Of a stretch of DNA of 64,000 nt, positions 16,988-26,605 are shown piece after piece. The stretch is from Pseudoponticoccus marisrubri. GTDB taxonomy: Bacteria; Pseudomonadota; Alphaproteobacteria; Rhodobacterales; Rhodobacteraceae. Within the stretch, counting starts at the first letter, position 1. Every line of letters begins with the position of its first letter. The position numbers were made by a program, and so were the translations under genes. Under the pieces are notes generated by a model. It saw only the letters and a program-made list of their open reading frames with translations. It had not been told where the DNA came from and made no database searches. The DNA lies in the NCBI RefSeq assembly GCF_001482405.1, contig NZ_LPXO01000005.1, positions 186,001-250,000 on the forward strand. Direction: 5' to 3'.

Positions 16988-17871
16988 GCACCGCAACCGC
17001 CCCCGCCGCCGGCTCGGCCCGCGACCTGACGCGCCGCTTCCTGTCCGATCCCGGTGCGGTGATCGCACTGGTGGTCTTCACCGGCTTCTGCATCGCGGGG
17101 TTCGGCGCGCCCTGGATCGCGCCGCAGAACCCCTATGACCTGCGCCAGGTCGACATCCTCGACAGCCTGATGGCGCCGGGCTCGGAAAGCTTCACCGGCA
17201 TGACCTACTGGCTGGGCACCGACGGGCAGGGGCGCGACATGCTCTCGGCCATGCTCTACGGCATCCGCATCTCGCTGGTGGTGGGGCTGGCGTCGGGGCT
17301 GCTGGCGCTGGCCTTCGGCACCGTCGTGGGGCTGATCGCCGCCTATCGCCGCGGCTGGGTCGACACGGTGCTGATGCGCATCGTGGACCTGCAACTGAGC
17401 TTTCCCACCATCCTCGTGGCGCTGATCCTGCTGGTGATCCTTGGCCGCGGGGTCGACAAGATCATCTTTGCGCTGGTCGTCGTTCAATGGGCCTATTTCG
17501 CCCGCACGGTGCGCGGTGTGGCGCTGGTCGAGGGCGCGCGCGACTATGTCGAGGCGGCGCGCGGGCTGCGGCTGGGCGGTATCCGCATCCTGCTGGGCCA
17601 CATCCTGCCCAACTGCCTGCCCACCATGCTGGTGGTCGCCACCATGCAGATGGCCATGGCGATCTCGCTCGAGGCGACGCTGTCCTTCCTCGGGCTCGGC
17701 CTGCCGCCGACCCGGCCCTCGCTGGGGCTCCTGATCGCCAACGGCTTCGATTACCTGCAATCCGGCCGCTACTGGATCTCGGTCCTGCCGGGGCTGGTGC
17801 TGCTGGCCATCATCATCAGCGTCAACCTGCTGGGCGACCGGCTGCGCGACGTGCTGAACCCGAGGCTTTGA
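16984..17871 (+). CDS. Peptide ABC transporter permease (DppC-like)
   Basis: A 295-residue inner-membrane permease. An N-terminal cytoplasmic segment is followed by the first helix AVIALVVFTGFCIAGFGAPW, a periplasmic stretch containing WLGTDGQGRDMLSAMLYG, which is typical of DppC, and about five more helices. The EAA loop is in ARDYVEAARGLRLGG near residue 185. The start ATG is inside the DppB stop overlap; the longer frame upstream is a shadow. Second half of the transporter channel. Confidence 0.93.
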   Translation: MSTATAPAAGSARDLTRRFLSDPGAVIALVVFTGFCIAGFGAPWIAPQNPYDLRQVDILDSLMAPGSESFTGMTYWLGTDGQGRDMLSAMLYGIRISLVVGLASGLLALAFGTVVGLIAAYRRGWVDTVLMRIVDLQLSFPTILVALILLVILGRGVDKIIFALVVVQWAYFARTVRGVALVEGARDYVEAARGLRLGGIRILLGHILPNCLPTMLVVATMQMAMAISLEATLSFLGLGLPPTRPSLGLLIANGFDYLQSGRYWISVLPGLVLLAIIISVNLLGDRLRDVLNPRL

Positions 17872-17873
17872 CG

Positions 17874-18851
17874 ATGACCCCCGTACTGGAACTTTGCGGG
17901 CTGCAGACCAGCTTTGTCACGCCCGGCGCCACGATCCACGCCCTGCGCGACCTGTCCCTGAGCGTCGCGCGCGGCGAGATCCTGGGCCTCGTCGGTGAAA
18001 GCGGGTCGGGCAAGTCGCTGACCGGCTTCTCGATCAACCGCCTGATCAGCCCGCCGGGGCGGGTCACGGCCGGCGAGGTGCGGCTGCACGGGCAGGACAT
18101 CCTGCCGCTCTCCGAGCCCGAGATGCGCCGCCTGCGGGGCCGCAAGATCGCGATGATCTTCCAGGACCCGATGATGACGCTGAACCCGGTGCTGCGCATC
18201 GGCACCCAGATCCGCGACGCGCTGCTGGCGCACGAACGGCTCTCGGATGCCGAGATCCGCACCCGCGCCATCGCCGCGCTGGACGAGGTGGGCATTCCCG
18301 CCCCCGAGGCGCGGCTGCGCACCTATCCGCACCAGCTGTCCGGCGGGATGCGCCAGCGCGTGGCCATCGCCATCGCCCTGCTGCACCAGCCCGACCTCGT
18401 GATCGCGGACGAACCGACCACCGCGCTCGATGTCACGATCCAGGGCCAGATCCTCGCGCTGGTGCAGGGGCTCTGCCGCGACCGGGGCACGGCGCTGATC
18501 TGGATCAGCCATGACCTGGCCGTGGTGGCCGGGCTCGCCGACCGGATCGCGGTCATGTATGCCGGCCGCATCGTCGAGGAAGGGCCGGTGGACGACATCC
18601 TCGATGCGCCGGCCCATCCCTACACGGCCGGGCTGATCGCCTCGGTGCCGGTGCCGGGGCAACGTGGCGGTCGGTTGCAGCAGATCCCCGGGCGCATGCC
18701 GGCACTGACCGACCTGCCGCCGGGCTGCGCCTTTGCCCCGCGCTGCGCCCGCGCAACCGCCGCCTGCGGAACCATGCCGCCGTTGACACCTGTCAACGAA
18801 GCGCGCGCGGTCCGCTGCATCCACCCGCTGGGGCAGGAGGTGCCGGCATGA
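17874..18851 (+). CDS. Oligopeptide ABC transporter ATP-binding protein (OppD/DppD-like)
   Basis: A 325-residue ATPase with Walker [14 protein letters not shown] near residue 40, the signature [15 protein letters not shown] near residue 155, Walker [13 protein letters not shown] and the H-loop [11 protein letters not shown]. The C-terminal oligopeptide-transporter extension holds the cysteine motif [16 protein letters not shown]. The start is 3 bases after the DppC stop region and its stop overlaps the next ATPase by 4 bases. It powers the importer as a heterodimer with the OppF-like subunit. Confidence 0.93.
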   Translation: MTPVLELCGLQTSFVTPGATIHALRDLSLSVARGEILGLVGESGSGKSLTGFSINRLISPPGRVTAGEVRLHGQDILPLSEPEMRRLRGRKIAMIFQDPMMTLNPVLRIGTQIRDALLAHERLSDAEIRTRAIAALDEVGIPAPEARLRTYPHQLSGGMRQRVAIAIALLHQPDLVIADEPTTALDVTIQGQILALVQGLCRDRGTALIWISHDLAVVAGLADRIAVMYAGRIVEEGPVDDILDAPAHPYTAGLIASVPVPGQRGGRLQQIPGRMPALTDLPPGCAFAPRCARATAACGTMPPLTPVNEARAVRCIHPLGQEVPA

Positions 18852-19858
18852 GCGATCCCGTCCTTTCGGTCCGCGATCTGGGGCGCAGCTTCGGCTCGTC
18901 CGGGGATCTGGTGACGCGCGGCCTGCGCCGCATCGGGCTGGCCCCGCCGCCGGCGGTGGTGCAGGCGGTGGCCGATGTCAGTTTCGACCTGCACGCGGGC
19001 GAGGTGCTGGGCGTGGTGGGCGAGAGCGGCTGCGGCAAGTCCACGCTGGGGCGCATGGTGGCGGGGCTGCTGGAGCCCACGACCGGCACGATCCACCGCC
19101 CCGAGATGCCGGGCGCTGCGCTGCCCATGCAGATGATCTTCCAGGATCCGTTTTCCTCGCTGAACCCGCGCAAGCGGGTGAAAAGCCTGATCGGAGAGGC
19201 GCCGCGCGTGCACCGGCTGGCCGCCCCGGGCGAGGTCGAGGCCTATGTCTCGGACCTGATGGAGCGCTGCGGCATCGACCCCGGTTATGCCGACCGGTTT
19301 CCGCATGCCTTCTCGGGCGGGCAGCGCCAGCGTGTCAGCATCGCACGGGCGCTGGCCGTCAAGCCCGAGATCCTGGTCTGCGACGAAGCGGTCAGCGCGC
19401 TCGATGTCTCGATCCAGGCGCAGATCGTGAACCTGTTCATGGACCTGCGCGACGAGCTGGGCCTGACCTACCTCTTCATCAGCCATGACCTTGGCGTGGT
19501 CGAGCATATCTCGGACCGGGTGATGGTGATGTATCTTGGCCGCGTGGTCGAGATGGGCCCCGTGGACCGGATCTTCGACACGCCCGCCCATCCCTATACC
19601 CGCGCCCTGATCGCCGGCGTGCCGCGGCTGGACCGCCGCCGCGCCGTCTATGCGCCGATCAAGGGCGACATTCCCTCACCGCTCGACCCGCCTTCGGGCT
19701 GCGCCTTCCACCCGCGCTGCCCCATGGCGACCGAGCTCTGCCGGACCGAACGGCCCGGCTTGCGTGACATGGGTGATGGTCGGCAGGCCGCCTGCCACCA
19801 CGCCGAAACGATGACCAAAGAAGGAGAGCCCCCTTGGCCAGCTACTCGGACCGGATGA
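18848..19858 (+). CDS. Oligopeptide ABC transporter ATP-binding protein (OppF/DppF-like)
   Basis: A 336-residue ATPase with Walker A VVGESGCGKSTLG near residue 60, the signature FSGGQRQRVSIARAL, Walker B ILVCDEAVSALD and H-loop FISHDLGVVEH. The C-terminal cysteine motif is GCAFHPRCPMATELC. A short insert before Walker A (VTRGLRRIGLAPPPAVVQ) is common in OppF-type subunits. Its 3' end overlaps the peptidase gene by 25 bases, which ties the peptidase to the transporter operon. Confidence 0.92.
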   Translation: MSDPVLSVRDLGRSFGSSGDLVTRGLRRIGLAPPPAVVQAVADVSFDLHAGEVLGVVGESGCGKSTLGRMVAGLLEPTTGTIHRPEMPGAALPMQMIFQDPFSSLNPRKRVKSLIGEAPRVHRLAAPGEVEAYVSDLMERCGIDPGYADRFPHAFSGGQRQRVSIARALAVKPEILVCDEAVSALDVSIQAQIVNLFMDLRDELGLTYLFISHDLGVVEHISDRVMVMYLGRVVEMGPVDRIFDTPAHPYTRALIAGVPRLDRRRAVYAPIKGDIPSPLDPPSGCAFHPRCPMATELCRTERPGLRDMGDGRQAACHHAETMTKEGEPPWPATRTG

Positions 19859-20982
19859 CCCGGTTTTGCAACAGCATCGACGGACAGGCAGACCTGGTAT
19901 TCTTCCCGATCGGCACCGATCTGGACTATCTCACCGGCATCCACCGCGACATCCCCAACTATGGCCGCAACCTGCATCCCGGTCACTGGCTGGAAGGCAT
20001 GTGGATCGCCCCGGGCCGCCAGCCGGTCCTGACCCTGCCGCGCATGACCGCCGAGTTCGGCAGCGCCGGCGCGATCGAGGGCGTGGACACCCGCGTGCTG
20101 GGCGACTGGGATGACCCGGTCGAGATGGTGAGCGGCATCCTCAAGGACCTGGGCATCGGCGAGGGCGCCACGGTGGCCGTTTCCGAGGATGGCGAGGCCG
20201 AGGCGCTGATGGAGCTGCAGAAGCTGCTGCCCGGCGTGCGTTTCGCCAATGGCACCAAGCTGTTGCGCCCCATTCGTGTCATCAAGGACCAGGACGAGAT
20301 CGACCTGCTGCGCCGTGCCGGCGAGATCACCGAAAAGGCCTTTGCCGCCACGGTGAAGAACCTCAAGTTCGGCATGACCGAGCTCGAGATCAGCTCGGAA
20401 ATCGACTACCAGATGCGCGCCCATGGCTCGCTGGGTCCGTCCTTCACCACCTCGCTCTACAATTCCGGGCCCGATCACGCGCTGCGCTTCGGTGACAAGC
20501 TGGGCACCTGGCCGCGCAAGCTCGACAAGCCGGTCTCGGTCAATTTCGACTTCGGCGCGGTGCTGGACGGCATGTGCTATGACTTCGGCCGCACCATCGC
20601 CTTCGGCGCACCGACCGAGGAGCAGCGTCTGGTGCACAAGCTGGTCATGGAAAGCCAGGCCGCGGGCATCGCCGCGCTGAAGGCGGGCGAGGTCACCTGC
20701 GAGCAGGTCGACAAGGCCGCCCGCGACGTGCTGGAAGAGGCCGGCTATGGCAAGGATTTCCGCCACCGGCTGGGCCATGGCATCGGCTGGGACGTGCACG
20801 AGCCGCCCTTCCTGACCAAGGGCGACACGACCGAGGTGCGCGAGGGCATGGTCTTCACCATCGAGCCGTCGATCTTCCGCGACATGGATTTCAGCGCGCG
20901 GGTCGAGGATTGCATCGTCGCCCGCCCGGGCGGCGGCGAGGCGTTGACCTCGGGCTTCCAGGAGCTGATCGTCATCGAATGA
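19834..20982 (+). CDS. M24-family metallopeptidase, Xaa-Pro dipeptidase/aminopeptidase type
   Basis: A 382-residue pita-bread peptidase of the prolidase/creatinase type. The dinuclear metal ligands are all visible: two Asp in FDFGAVLDGMCYDFGRT near residue 233, His in RLGHGIGWDVHEPP near residue 312, Glu in FTIEPSIF and Glu in ARVEDCIV. The N-terminal creatinase-like domain covers about residues 1-140. Translation appears to start at TTG 19834, behind AAGGAGAG, inside the OppF-like gene. It probably cleaves peptides with proline or hydroxyproline after uptake. Creatinase-like lyase activity cannot be excluded, because that family keeps the fold. Confidence 0.85.
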   Translation: MASYSDRMTRFCNSIDGQADLVFFPIGTDLDYLTGIHRDIPNYGRNLHPGHWLEGMWIAPGRQPVLTLPRMTAEFGSAGAIEGVDTRVLGDWDDPVEMVSGILKDLGIGEGATVAVSEDGEAEALMELQKLLPGVRFANGTKLLRPIRVIKDQDEIDLLRRAGEITEKAFAATVKNLKFGMTELEISSEIDYQMRAHGSLGPSFTTSLYNSGPDHALRFGDKLGTWPRKLDKPVSVNFDFGAVLDGMCYDFGRTIAFGAPTEEQRLVHKLVMESQAAGIAALKAGEVTCEQVDKAARDVLEEAGYGKDFRHRLGHGIGWDVHEPPFLTKGDTTEVREGMVFTIEPSIFRDMDFSARVEDCIVARPGGGEALTSGFQELIVIE

Positions 20983-21040
20983 TCACGTTGCGCGCGCCCT
21001 GTCCGGGGCGTGCGCTGCCATAGCAACGCGGGGGGTGCAG

Positions 21041-21793
21041 ATGATCGACCTGACGGGCCGCATGGCCCTGGTCACCGGGGGCACGCGCGGGCTGGGCCGG
21101 GCGATTGCCGACACGCTGGCACAGGCCGGCGCCGCGATCTGCGTGCTGGACCTGCCCGAGGCGCTGGAGGCGGCCGCGCTGCCCGGCGACTGGCAGGGCA
21201 TCGCCCTCGACCTGACCGCGCCGGGGGCCGAGGCCGAGCTGGCCGCGGCGCTTGACCGGCTGGGCCGGCTGGACATCCTGGTGGCCAATGCCGGACGGGT
21301 CCCGCCCTGGCGCCGGATCGCGGCACTTGAGATGGGCGAATGGGACGCGGTCTTTGCCCTGAACGTGCGCGGCGTGGCGCTGAGCCTGAAATGCGCCGCG
21401 CCCTACCTGAAAGCATCGCAGGGCTCGGCGGTGCTGATGGCCTCGATCAATGGCTATACCGCCCATCCCGACCAGGCGCTCTATACCGCGACGAAGCACG
21501 CCGTCCTGGGGCTCGCCCGCGCCGCGGCGCTGGACATGGGCCGCGACGGGGTGCGCGTGAACGCGCTGGCCCCGGGACCTATCCTGACCGACGCGCTGCG
21601 TGGCCGGATCGAGAGCCGCGCCGCGGCGGGCGGCACGCCGGCCGAGCAAGCAATCACCGCCCTGCAGGGCCAGACCGCGCTGGGGCGGCTGGCGACCGAG
21701 ACGGACGTGGCCCATGCCGCCTGCTTCCTGGCCTCGCCGCTGGCTGCCGGCATCACCGGCGTCTGCCTGCCGGTCGAGGCCGGGCTGGCCTGA
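21041..21793 (+). CDS. Short-chain dehydrogenase/reductase
   Basis: A 250-residue classical SDR with cofactor motif TGGTRGLG, ANAGRVPPW near residue 83, the catalytic Ser in VLMASINGYT and YxxxK in LYTATKHAVLG. The N-terminus IDLTGRMALVTGG is typical of FabG-like enzymes. I chose ATG 21041; GTG 21035 is possible. It lies 58 bases after the peptidase and may be the last gene of the peptide operon. It is convergent with the 5-oxoprolinase gene, 10 bases apart. Substrate unknown. Confidence 0.88.
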   Translation: MIDLTGRMALVTGGTRGLGRAIADTLAQAGAAICVLDLPEALEAAALPGDWQGIALDLTAPGAEAELAAALDRLGRLDILVANAGRVPPWRRIAALEMGEWDAVFALNVRGVALSLKCAAPYLKASQGSAVLMASINGYTAHPDQALYTATKHAVLGLARAAALDMGRDGVRVNALAPGPILTDALRGRIESRAAAGGTPAEQAITALQGQTALGRLATETDVAHAACFLASPLAAGITGVCLPVEAGLA

Positions 21794-21803
21794 GCGCGCC
21801 CGC

Positions 21804-24800
21804 TCAGGGCTTGCCGTAGCCGCCCGCCGTGGGCGTCACCACGACCACCGCATCGCCCGTGTCGACCTGCGCCTGATCGGCGGCGCGCAGCTCCTCGACC
21901 GTGCCGTCGGTGCGATGGATCTCGGTCCGCCCGACGCGGCCCGCCCCGCCGCCCTCCAGCCCCTGCGGCGCGCGTTCGCGATGCGAGGACAGGATCGCCA
22001 GCTCCATCGGTTCAAGAAAGCGGATGCGCCGCGTGGTGCCATCACCGGCCGGATAGGCGCCCGCCCCGCCCGAGCCCGCATCGACCGAGAAGCTTTCCAG
22101 CAGGACGGGATAGCGCGATTCCAGCACCTCGGGGTCGGTCAGGCGCGAATTCGTCATGTGCACATGCACTGCCGAGGTCCCGGCAAAGCCGCTGCCATCG
22201 TTGCGCCGCCCGGCCGGGCTGCCCGAGCACAGCGTCTCGTAATATTGATGCGTGTCATTGCCGAAGGTCAGGTTGTTCATCGTACCCTGGCTGTTGGCGA
22301 TCGCCCCCAGCGCGCCGAACAGCGCATTGGTGACGTGCTGGCTGGTCTCGACATTGCCGGCCACCACGGCGGCCGGGTAGCGCGGCGCCAGCATCGAGCC
22401 GTCGGGGATCACGATCTTGACCGGGCGCAGGCAGCCCGCATTCATCGGGATCGGCGCCTCGACCATGACGCGGAAGACATAGAGCACCGCGGCCCGGGTC
22501 ACCGGTTCGGGCGCGTTGAAATTGTTCTCCTGCGACTCGGAGGTGCCGGTGAAATCCACCACCGCCTCGCCCTTGTCGCGGTCGACGGTGATCTTCACGC
22601 GGATGGTCTGGCCGGTATCGGTGGGATAGGCATATTCGCCATCCGACAGCCGGCCGATCACGCGCGCCACCTCGGCGGCGGCATTGTCCTGCACGTGACC
22701 CATATAGGCCTGCACCACCTCCAGCCCGAACTGATCGATCATGGCGCGCAGCTCGGCCATGCCGCGGGCATTCGCGGCGACCTGTGCCTTGAGATCGGCG
22801 ATGTTCTGGTCGGGGTTGCGCGCGGGGTAGGGGTGGTCGGTCAGAACGCGGCGGATCTCCTCCTCGCGGAAGCGGCCGTCGGCGACCAGGTGCACATTGT
22901 CGAAGAGCACACCTTCCTCGTCCACGCGGGTGGCGCGCGGGGTCATCGAACCCGGCGCGACTCCGCCGACATCGGCATGGTGCCCGCGCGAGGCGACCCA
23001 GAACAGGATCTCGGTCTCGGCCGCATCGAAGACCGGCGTGACCACGGTGATGTCGGGCAGGTGGGTGCCGCCATTGTAGGGTGCGTTAAGCGCGAACACA
23101 TCGCCCGGCTGCACCCGGCCCGCGTTCTGGCGGATGATCGTCTCGACGCTGCGATCCATCGATCCCAGATGCACCGGCATATGCGGCGCATTGGCGACCA
23201 GCGCGCCCTCGGCATCGAAGACGGCACAGGAAAAGTCCAGCCGTTCCTTGATGTTGACCGAGCGCGAGGTCTTCTGCAGTGCCACGCCCATCTGCTCGGC
23301 GATGTTCATGAAGAGGTTGTTGAACACTTCCAGCAGCACCGGGTCGGCCTCGGTCCCGATGGCGCCGGCGCGGTTCGCGGCCTCGGCGCGGGTCATCAGG
23401 ACATGGTCCCGCGCGGTGACCTGCGCCTGCCAGCCCGGCTCGACCACGATGGTCTGGTTGGGCTCGATGATCAGGGCGGGACCGCTGACGCTCTGGCCCG
23501 GCGCGATGGCCTCGCGGCGCAGCACCGCCGCGTCATGGGTGGTGCCGCCCGAGAAGAGCGGCACGGTGGCCTCGGCCTCGGGCGTGCCGTCGGTGGTCTC
23601 GCGCGCATCCTCGGGATCGGCGGCGGCCTCGGCGGCGCGGCCCTCGATCTCGACCGCCTCGATCACCAGCCGCGCCTCGGGGTCGGTGAAGCCGAACTCG
23701 GCCTTGTGGGCGGTCTCGAAATCGGCGCGGGCGCGGGCCACGTCGGCCTGCCAGCGGACGGGCAGGGCGGTATCGGTCCCGGCATAGCGCAGGTGCAGGC
23801 GGGGCACCATTTCGGTGCCCGCATCGGGCACGCCCTGTGCCGCCAGCGCCGCCGCCACGTCGGAGCGCAGCGCGTCCAGCGCGGTGTCGACCTCGGCCAC
23901 GGTGTCCTCGGTCAGGTCGGTTTCCATGCCGCGCTGGCGCGCCTCGGTCACGCGGGCCAGCCCGATCCCGTAGGCCGAGAGCAGCCCCGAAAGCGGGTGC
24001 ACCAGCACTTTGGTCATCCCCAGCGCATCGGCCACGAGGCAGGCATGCTGCCCGCCCGCGCCGCCGAAGGCGTTGAGCAGGTAGCGGGTCACGTCATAGC
24101 CGCGCTGCACGCTGATCTTCTTGATCGCGTTGGCCATGTTCTCGACCGCGATGCGCAGGAACCCCTCGGCCACCTCTTCGGGGGTCTTGCCGTCGCGCTC
24201 GGCGATCTGGCCGAAGGCCTCGGCCACGGCGTCGCGGTCCAGCGGCTGGTCCTGCTCGGGGCCGAAGATCGCGGGGAAGAAATCGGGGTTCAGCTTGCCC
24301 AGCATGACGTTGGCGTCGGTCACGGTCAGCGGGCCGCCCCGGCGATAGCAAGCCGGGCCCGGATCGGCGCCGGCGCTGTCGGGGCCGACGCGGAAGCGCC
24401 CGGCATCGGCATGCAGGATCGAGCCGCCCCCGGCCGCCACGGTATGCACCTGAAGCATGGGCGCGCGCATCCGCACGCCGGCCACCTCGGTATCGAAGGC
24501 GCGTTCGAACTCGCCGTCGAAATGCGCCACGTCGGTCGAGGTGCCGCCCATGTCGAAACCGATCACCCGGTCCTCGCCGGCGATCTGCCCGGTGCGCGCC
24601 ATGCCCACCACGCCGCCCGCCGGGCCGGACAGGATCGCGTCGCGCCCCTTGAATCGGTCCGCCGCGGTCAGCCCGCCCGAGGACATCATGAATTGCAGCG
24701 TCGGCCCGTCGCGGTCGGGCGGGGTGGCGCCAAGCGCGCCGGCCACGCGTTCCACGTAGCGCGACAGGATCGGCGTCAGGTAGGCATCCACCACGGTGGT

Positions 24801-25430
24801 GTCGCCGCGCCCGACCAGCTTGATGAGTGGCGATACCTCGTGGCTGACCGAGACCTGCGCAAAGCCTGCCTCGCGCGCGGCGTCGGCCAGGGCGCGTTCA
24901 TGGTCGGGCGCGGTCCAGGCATGCATCAGCACGATCGCCACCGCCTCGATCCCGTCGGCGCGCGCCGCCTGCATGGCCTTGCGCGCCCCGTCGAGATCCA
25001 GCGCCGTCTCGACCGTGCCATCGGCTCGGACGCGTTCGTCCACCTCCTCGACCCGGTCATAGAGCAGCTCGGGCAGGAGGATCTCCTTGGCGAAGATGTC
25101 GGGCCGCGCCTGGTAGCCGATGCGCAGCGCGTCGCGAAAGCCGCGGGTGATCAGCAGCAGGGTGCGGTCGCCCTTGCGTTCGAGCAGCGCGTTTGTGGCG
25201 ACGGTCGTGCCCATGCGCACCGTGCCCACCCGCTCGGGCGGGATGGCACCGGGCGCCACGTCCAGGAACCGGCGGATCCCCTCGATCGCGGCATCGTCAT
25301 AGGCGCCGGGATTCTCCGAGAGCAGCTTCATCGCCTCGAGCGTGCCGTCGGGGGCACGCCCGATCACGTCGGTGAAGGTTCCGCCGCGGTCGATCCAGAA
25401 ATCCCAGCGGCCTGCCTGCGCGTTTTGCAT
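21804..25430 (-). CDS. 5-oxoprolinase / hydantoinase HyuA-HyuB fusion
   Basis: A 1208-residue single-chain enzyme. The N-terminal half is HyuA-like with the nucleotide-binding opening [15 protein letters not shown] and the phosphate motif [14 protein letters not shown] near residue 295. The HyuB-like half starts near residue 700 with [16 protein letters not shown] and includes [19 protein letters not shown]. This full-length fusion is the form of ATP-dependent 5-oxoprolinase (5-oxoproline to glutamate), while two-gene forms act on hydantoins, so 5-oxoproline or a related cyclic amide is likely. I chose ATG 25430, with AAGGTG upstream; GTG 25445 is possible. It is divergent from a TRAP importer that may bring in the substrate. 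Confidence 0.88.
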   Translation of the reverse strand: MQNAQAGRWDFWIDRGGTFTDVIGRAPDGTLEAMKLLSENPGAYDDAAIEGIRRFLDVAPGAIPPERVGTVRMGTTVATNALLERKGDRTLLLITRGFRDALRIGYQARPDIFAKEILLPELLYDRVEEVDERVRADGTVETALDLDGARKAMQAARADGIEAVAIVLMHAWTAPDHERALADAAREAGFAQVSVSHEVSPLIKLVGRGDTTVVDAYLTPILSRYVERVAGALGATPPDRDGPTLQFMMSSGGLTAADRFKGRDAILSGPAGGVVGMARTGQIAGEDRVIGFDMGGTSTDVAHFDGEFERAFDTEVAGVRMRAPMLQVHTVAAGGGSILHADAGRFRVGPDSAGADPGPACYRRGGPLTVTDANVMLGKLNPDFFPAIFGPEQDQPLDRDAVAEAFGQIAERDGKTPEEVAEGFLRIAVENMANAIKKISVQRGYDVTRYLLNAFGGAGGQHACLVADALGMTKVLVHPLSGLLSAYGIGLARVTEARQRGMETDLTEDTVAEVDTALDALRSDVAAALAAQGVPDAGTEMVPRLHLRYAGTDTALPVRWQADVARARADFETAHKAEFGFTDPEARLVIEAVEIEGRAAEAAADPEDARETTDGTPEAEATVPLFSGGTTHDAAVLRREAIAPGQSVSGPALIIEPNQTIVVEPGWQAQVTARDHVLMTRAEAANRAGAIGTEADPVLLEVFNNLFMNIAEQMGVALQKTSRSVNIKERLDFSCAVFDAEGALVANAPHMPVHLGSMDRSVETIIRQNAGRVQPGDVFALNAPYNGGTHLPDITVVTPVFDAAETEILFWVASRGHHADVGGVAPGSMTPRATRVDEEGVLFDNVHLVADGRFREEEIRRVLTDHPYPARNPDQNIADLKAQVAANARGMAELRAMIDQFGLEVVQAYMGHVQDNAAAEVARVIGRLSDGEYAYPTDTGQTIRVKITVDRDKGEAVVDFTGTSESQENNFNAPEPVTRAAVLYVFRVMVEAPIPMNAGCLRPVKIVIPDGSMLAPRYPAAVVAGNVETSQHVTNALFGALGAIANSQGTMNNLTFGNDTHQYYETLCSGSPAGRRNDGSGFAGTSAVHVHMTNSRLTDPEVLESRYPVLLESFSVDAGSGGAGAYPAGDGTTRRIRFLEPMELAILSSHRERAPQGLEGGGAGRVGRTEIHRTDGTVEELRAADQAQVDTGDAVVVVTPTAGGYGKP

Positions 25431-25452
25431 GTCCTGCACCTTCACCCATCAT

Positions 25453-25492
25453 TTGACGACGAAACGTTGACAAATTGTCGGCGTCTCGTCAA
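25453..25492. promoter_or_regulatory. Nested palindrome, putative operator of the 5-oxoprolinase/TRAP region
   Basis: Inner palindrome GACAAATTGTC (25469-25479) is flanked by the inverted pair TTGACGA (25453-25459) and TCGTCAA (25486-25492). It lies 22 bases upstream of the 5-oxoprolinase ATG and 74 bases upstream of dctP. The TTGACAA/TTGTC form is common for MarR and GntR operators, and a MarR-like gene closes the TRAP operon. Confidence 0.6.
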
Positions 25493-25566
25493 CCTCGACC
25501 CTGCCGGGCCCAAGGGTGGCGGGTCCGGTCGCACAGATAAGCCGCCCGCATGACAGGGAGACGATC

Positions 25567-26550
25567 ATGACCTTCACCGCCTTTCGCGGCCTTGCGGCCG
25601 CGCTTGCCACATCGGCCCTAGCGCTGCCGGTTGCCGCGCAAAGCTGGGACATGCCCACGCCCTATGGCGACAGCGTGTTCCACACCCAGAACATCATGGA
25701 ATTCGTCGCCGATATCGAGGAAGCGACGGATCTCGAGATCACCGTGCATTCCGCGGGCTCGCTCTATGCGCATCCCGAGATCAAGGATTCGGTCCGCCGC
25801 GGCCTTGCGCCCATGGGCGAGGTGCTGATGAGCCGCCTGGCCAACGAGGACCCGATCTTTGCCGTCGACTCGATCCCCTTCCTCGCCTCCAGCTACGAGG
25901 AGGGCCGCGCCCTGTGGGAGGCCTCGCGCCCCATGGTCGAGGAGAAGCTCGCCGCGCAGGGGCTGACGCTGCTCTTTGCCGTGCCGTGGCCGGGCCAGAG
26001 CATCTACACGCAGGAGCCGATCGAGAGCGCCGCGGATCTCGAGGGCGCGTCGTTCCGCGCCTACAACGCCGCGACCGAGCGGCTGGCCCAGCTGATGGGC
26101 GCGGTGCCGACCCAGATCGAGACAGGCGACATCCCCACCGCCTTCAGCACCGGCCGGGTCGACGCGATGATCACCTCGCCCTCGACCGGCGTGTCGAGCC
26201 AGGCCTGGGATTTCACCTCGCATTACACCGACACGCAGGCCTGGCTGCCCAAGAACATGGTCATCGTGAACAGCCGCGCGCTTGACGGGCTGGACGAGGC
26301 CACGCGCGAGGCGATCATGAGCGCCGCCGCCGAGGCCGAGACCCGCGGCTGGGAGATGTCGGCCGCCGAGACCGCCGCGAAGATGGCGACGCTCGAAGAG
26401 AACGGCATGACCATCTCGGACCCGTCCGAGACGCTGTCGGGCGAGCTGGCCGAGATCGGCGAGACGATGACCGCCGAATGGCTGGACGAGGCCGGTGACG
26501 AGGGCCAGCAGGTCGTCGACGCCTACGAGGCCAAGATGTCCGACATGTGA
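25567..26550 (+). CDS. TRAP transporter substrate-binding protein (DctP family)
   Basis: A 327-residue periplasmic binding protein. A Sec signal covers residues 1-21 (GLAAALATSALALPVAAQ), followed by SWDMPTPYGDSVFHTQNIME. It has the family organisation with the FRAYNAATERLAQLMGAVP segment near residue 165, where the DctP carboxylate-binding Arg normally lies. The start ATG 25567 has an AGGGAGA site upstream. First gene of the DctPQM operon, divergent from the 5-oxoprolinase gene, so its ligand is probably 5-oxoproline or a related acid. This is inferred from context only. Confidence 0.9.
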   Translation: MTFTAFRGLAAALATSALALPVAAQSWDMPTPYGDSVFHTQNIMEFVADIEEATDLEITVHSAGSLYAHPEIKDSVRRGLAPMGEVLMSRLANEDPIFAVDSIPFLASSYEEGRALWEASRPMVEEKLAAQGLTLLFAVPWPGQSIYTQEPIESAADLEGASFRAYNAATERLAQLMGAVPTQIETGDIPTAFSTGRVDAMITSPSTGVSSQAWDFTSHYTDTQAWLPKNMVIVNSRALDGLDEATREAIMSAAAEAETRGWEMSAAETAAKMATLEENGMTISDPSETLSGELAEIGETMTAEWLDEAGDEGQQVVDAYEAKMSDM

Positions 26551-26556
26551 TCCGTC

Positions 26557-26576
26557 GCGGGGCCTTCGGGCCCCGC
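26557..26576 (+). terminator. Intra-operon hairpin with TTCG tetraloop between dctP and dctQ
   Basis: GCGGGGCC (26557-26564), TTCG, GGCCCCGC (26569-26576): a perfect 8-bp stem with the extra-stable UUCG loop, followed by a short TTTT a few bases later. It starts 7 bases after the dctP stop. It probably acts as an attenuator or 3' stabiliser that raises binding protein over membrane subunits. Confidence 0.75.
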
Positions 26577-26605
26577 CGCGCTTTTCTCGCAGGAAGGGAT
26601 CGCCG

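Noticed and set aside
21600-25553. Long plus-strand open frame (about 1317 codons) opposite the 5-oxoprolinase gene
   Set aside because: The minus-strand product is a full-length known enzyme; the plus-strand product has no domain and biased composition.
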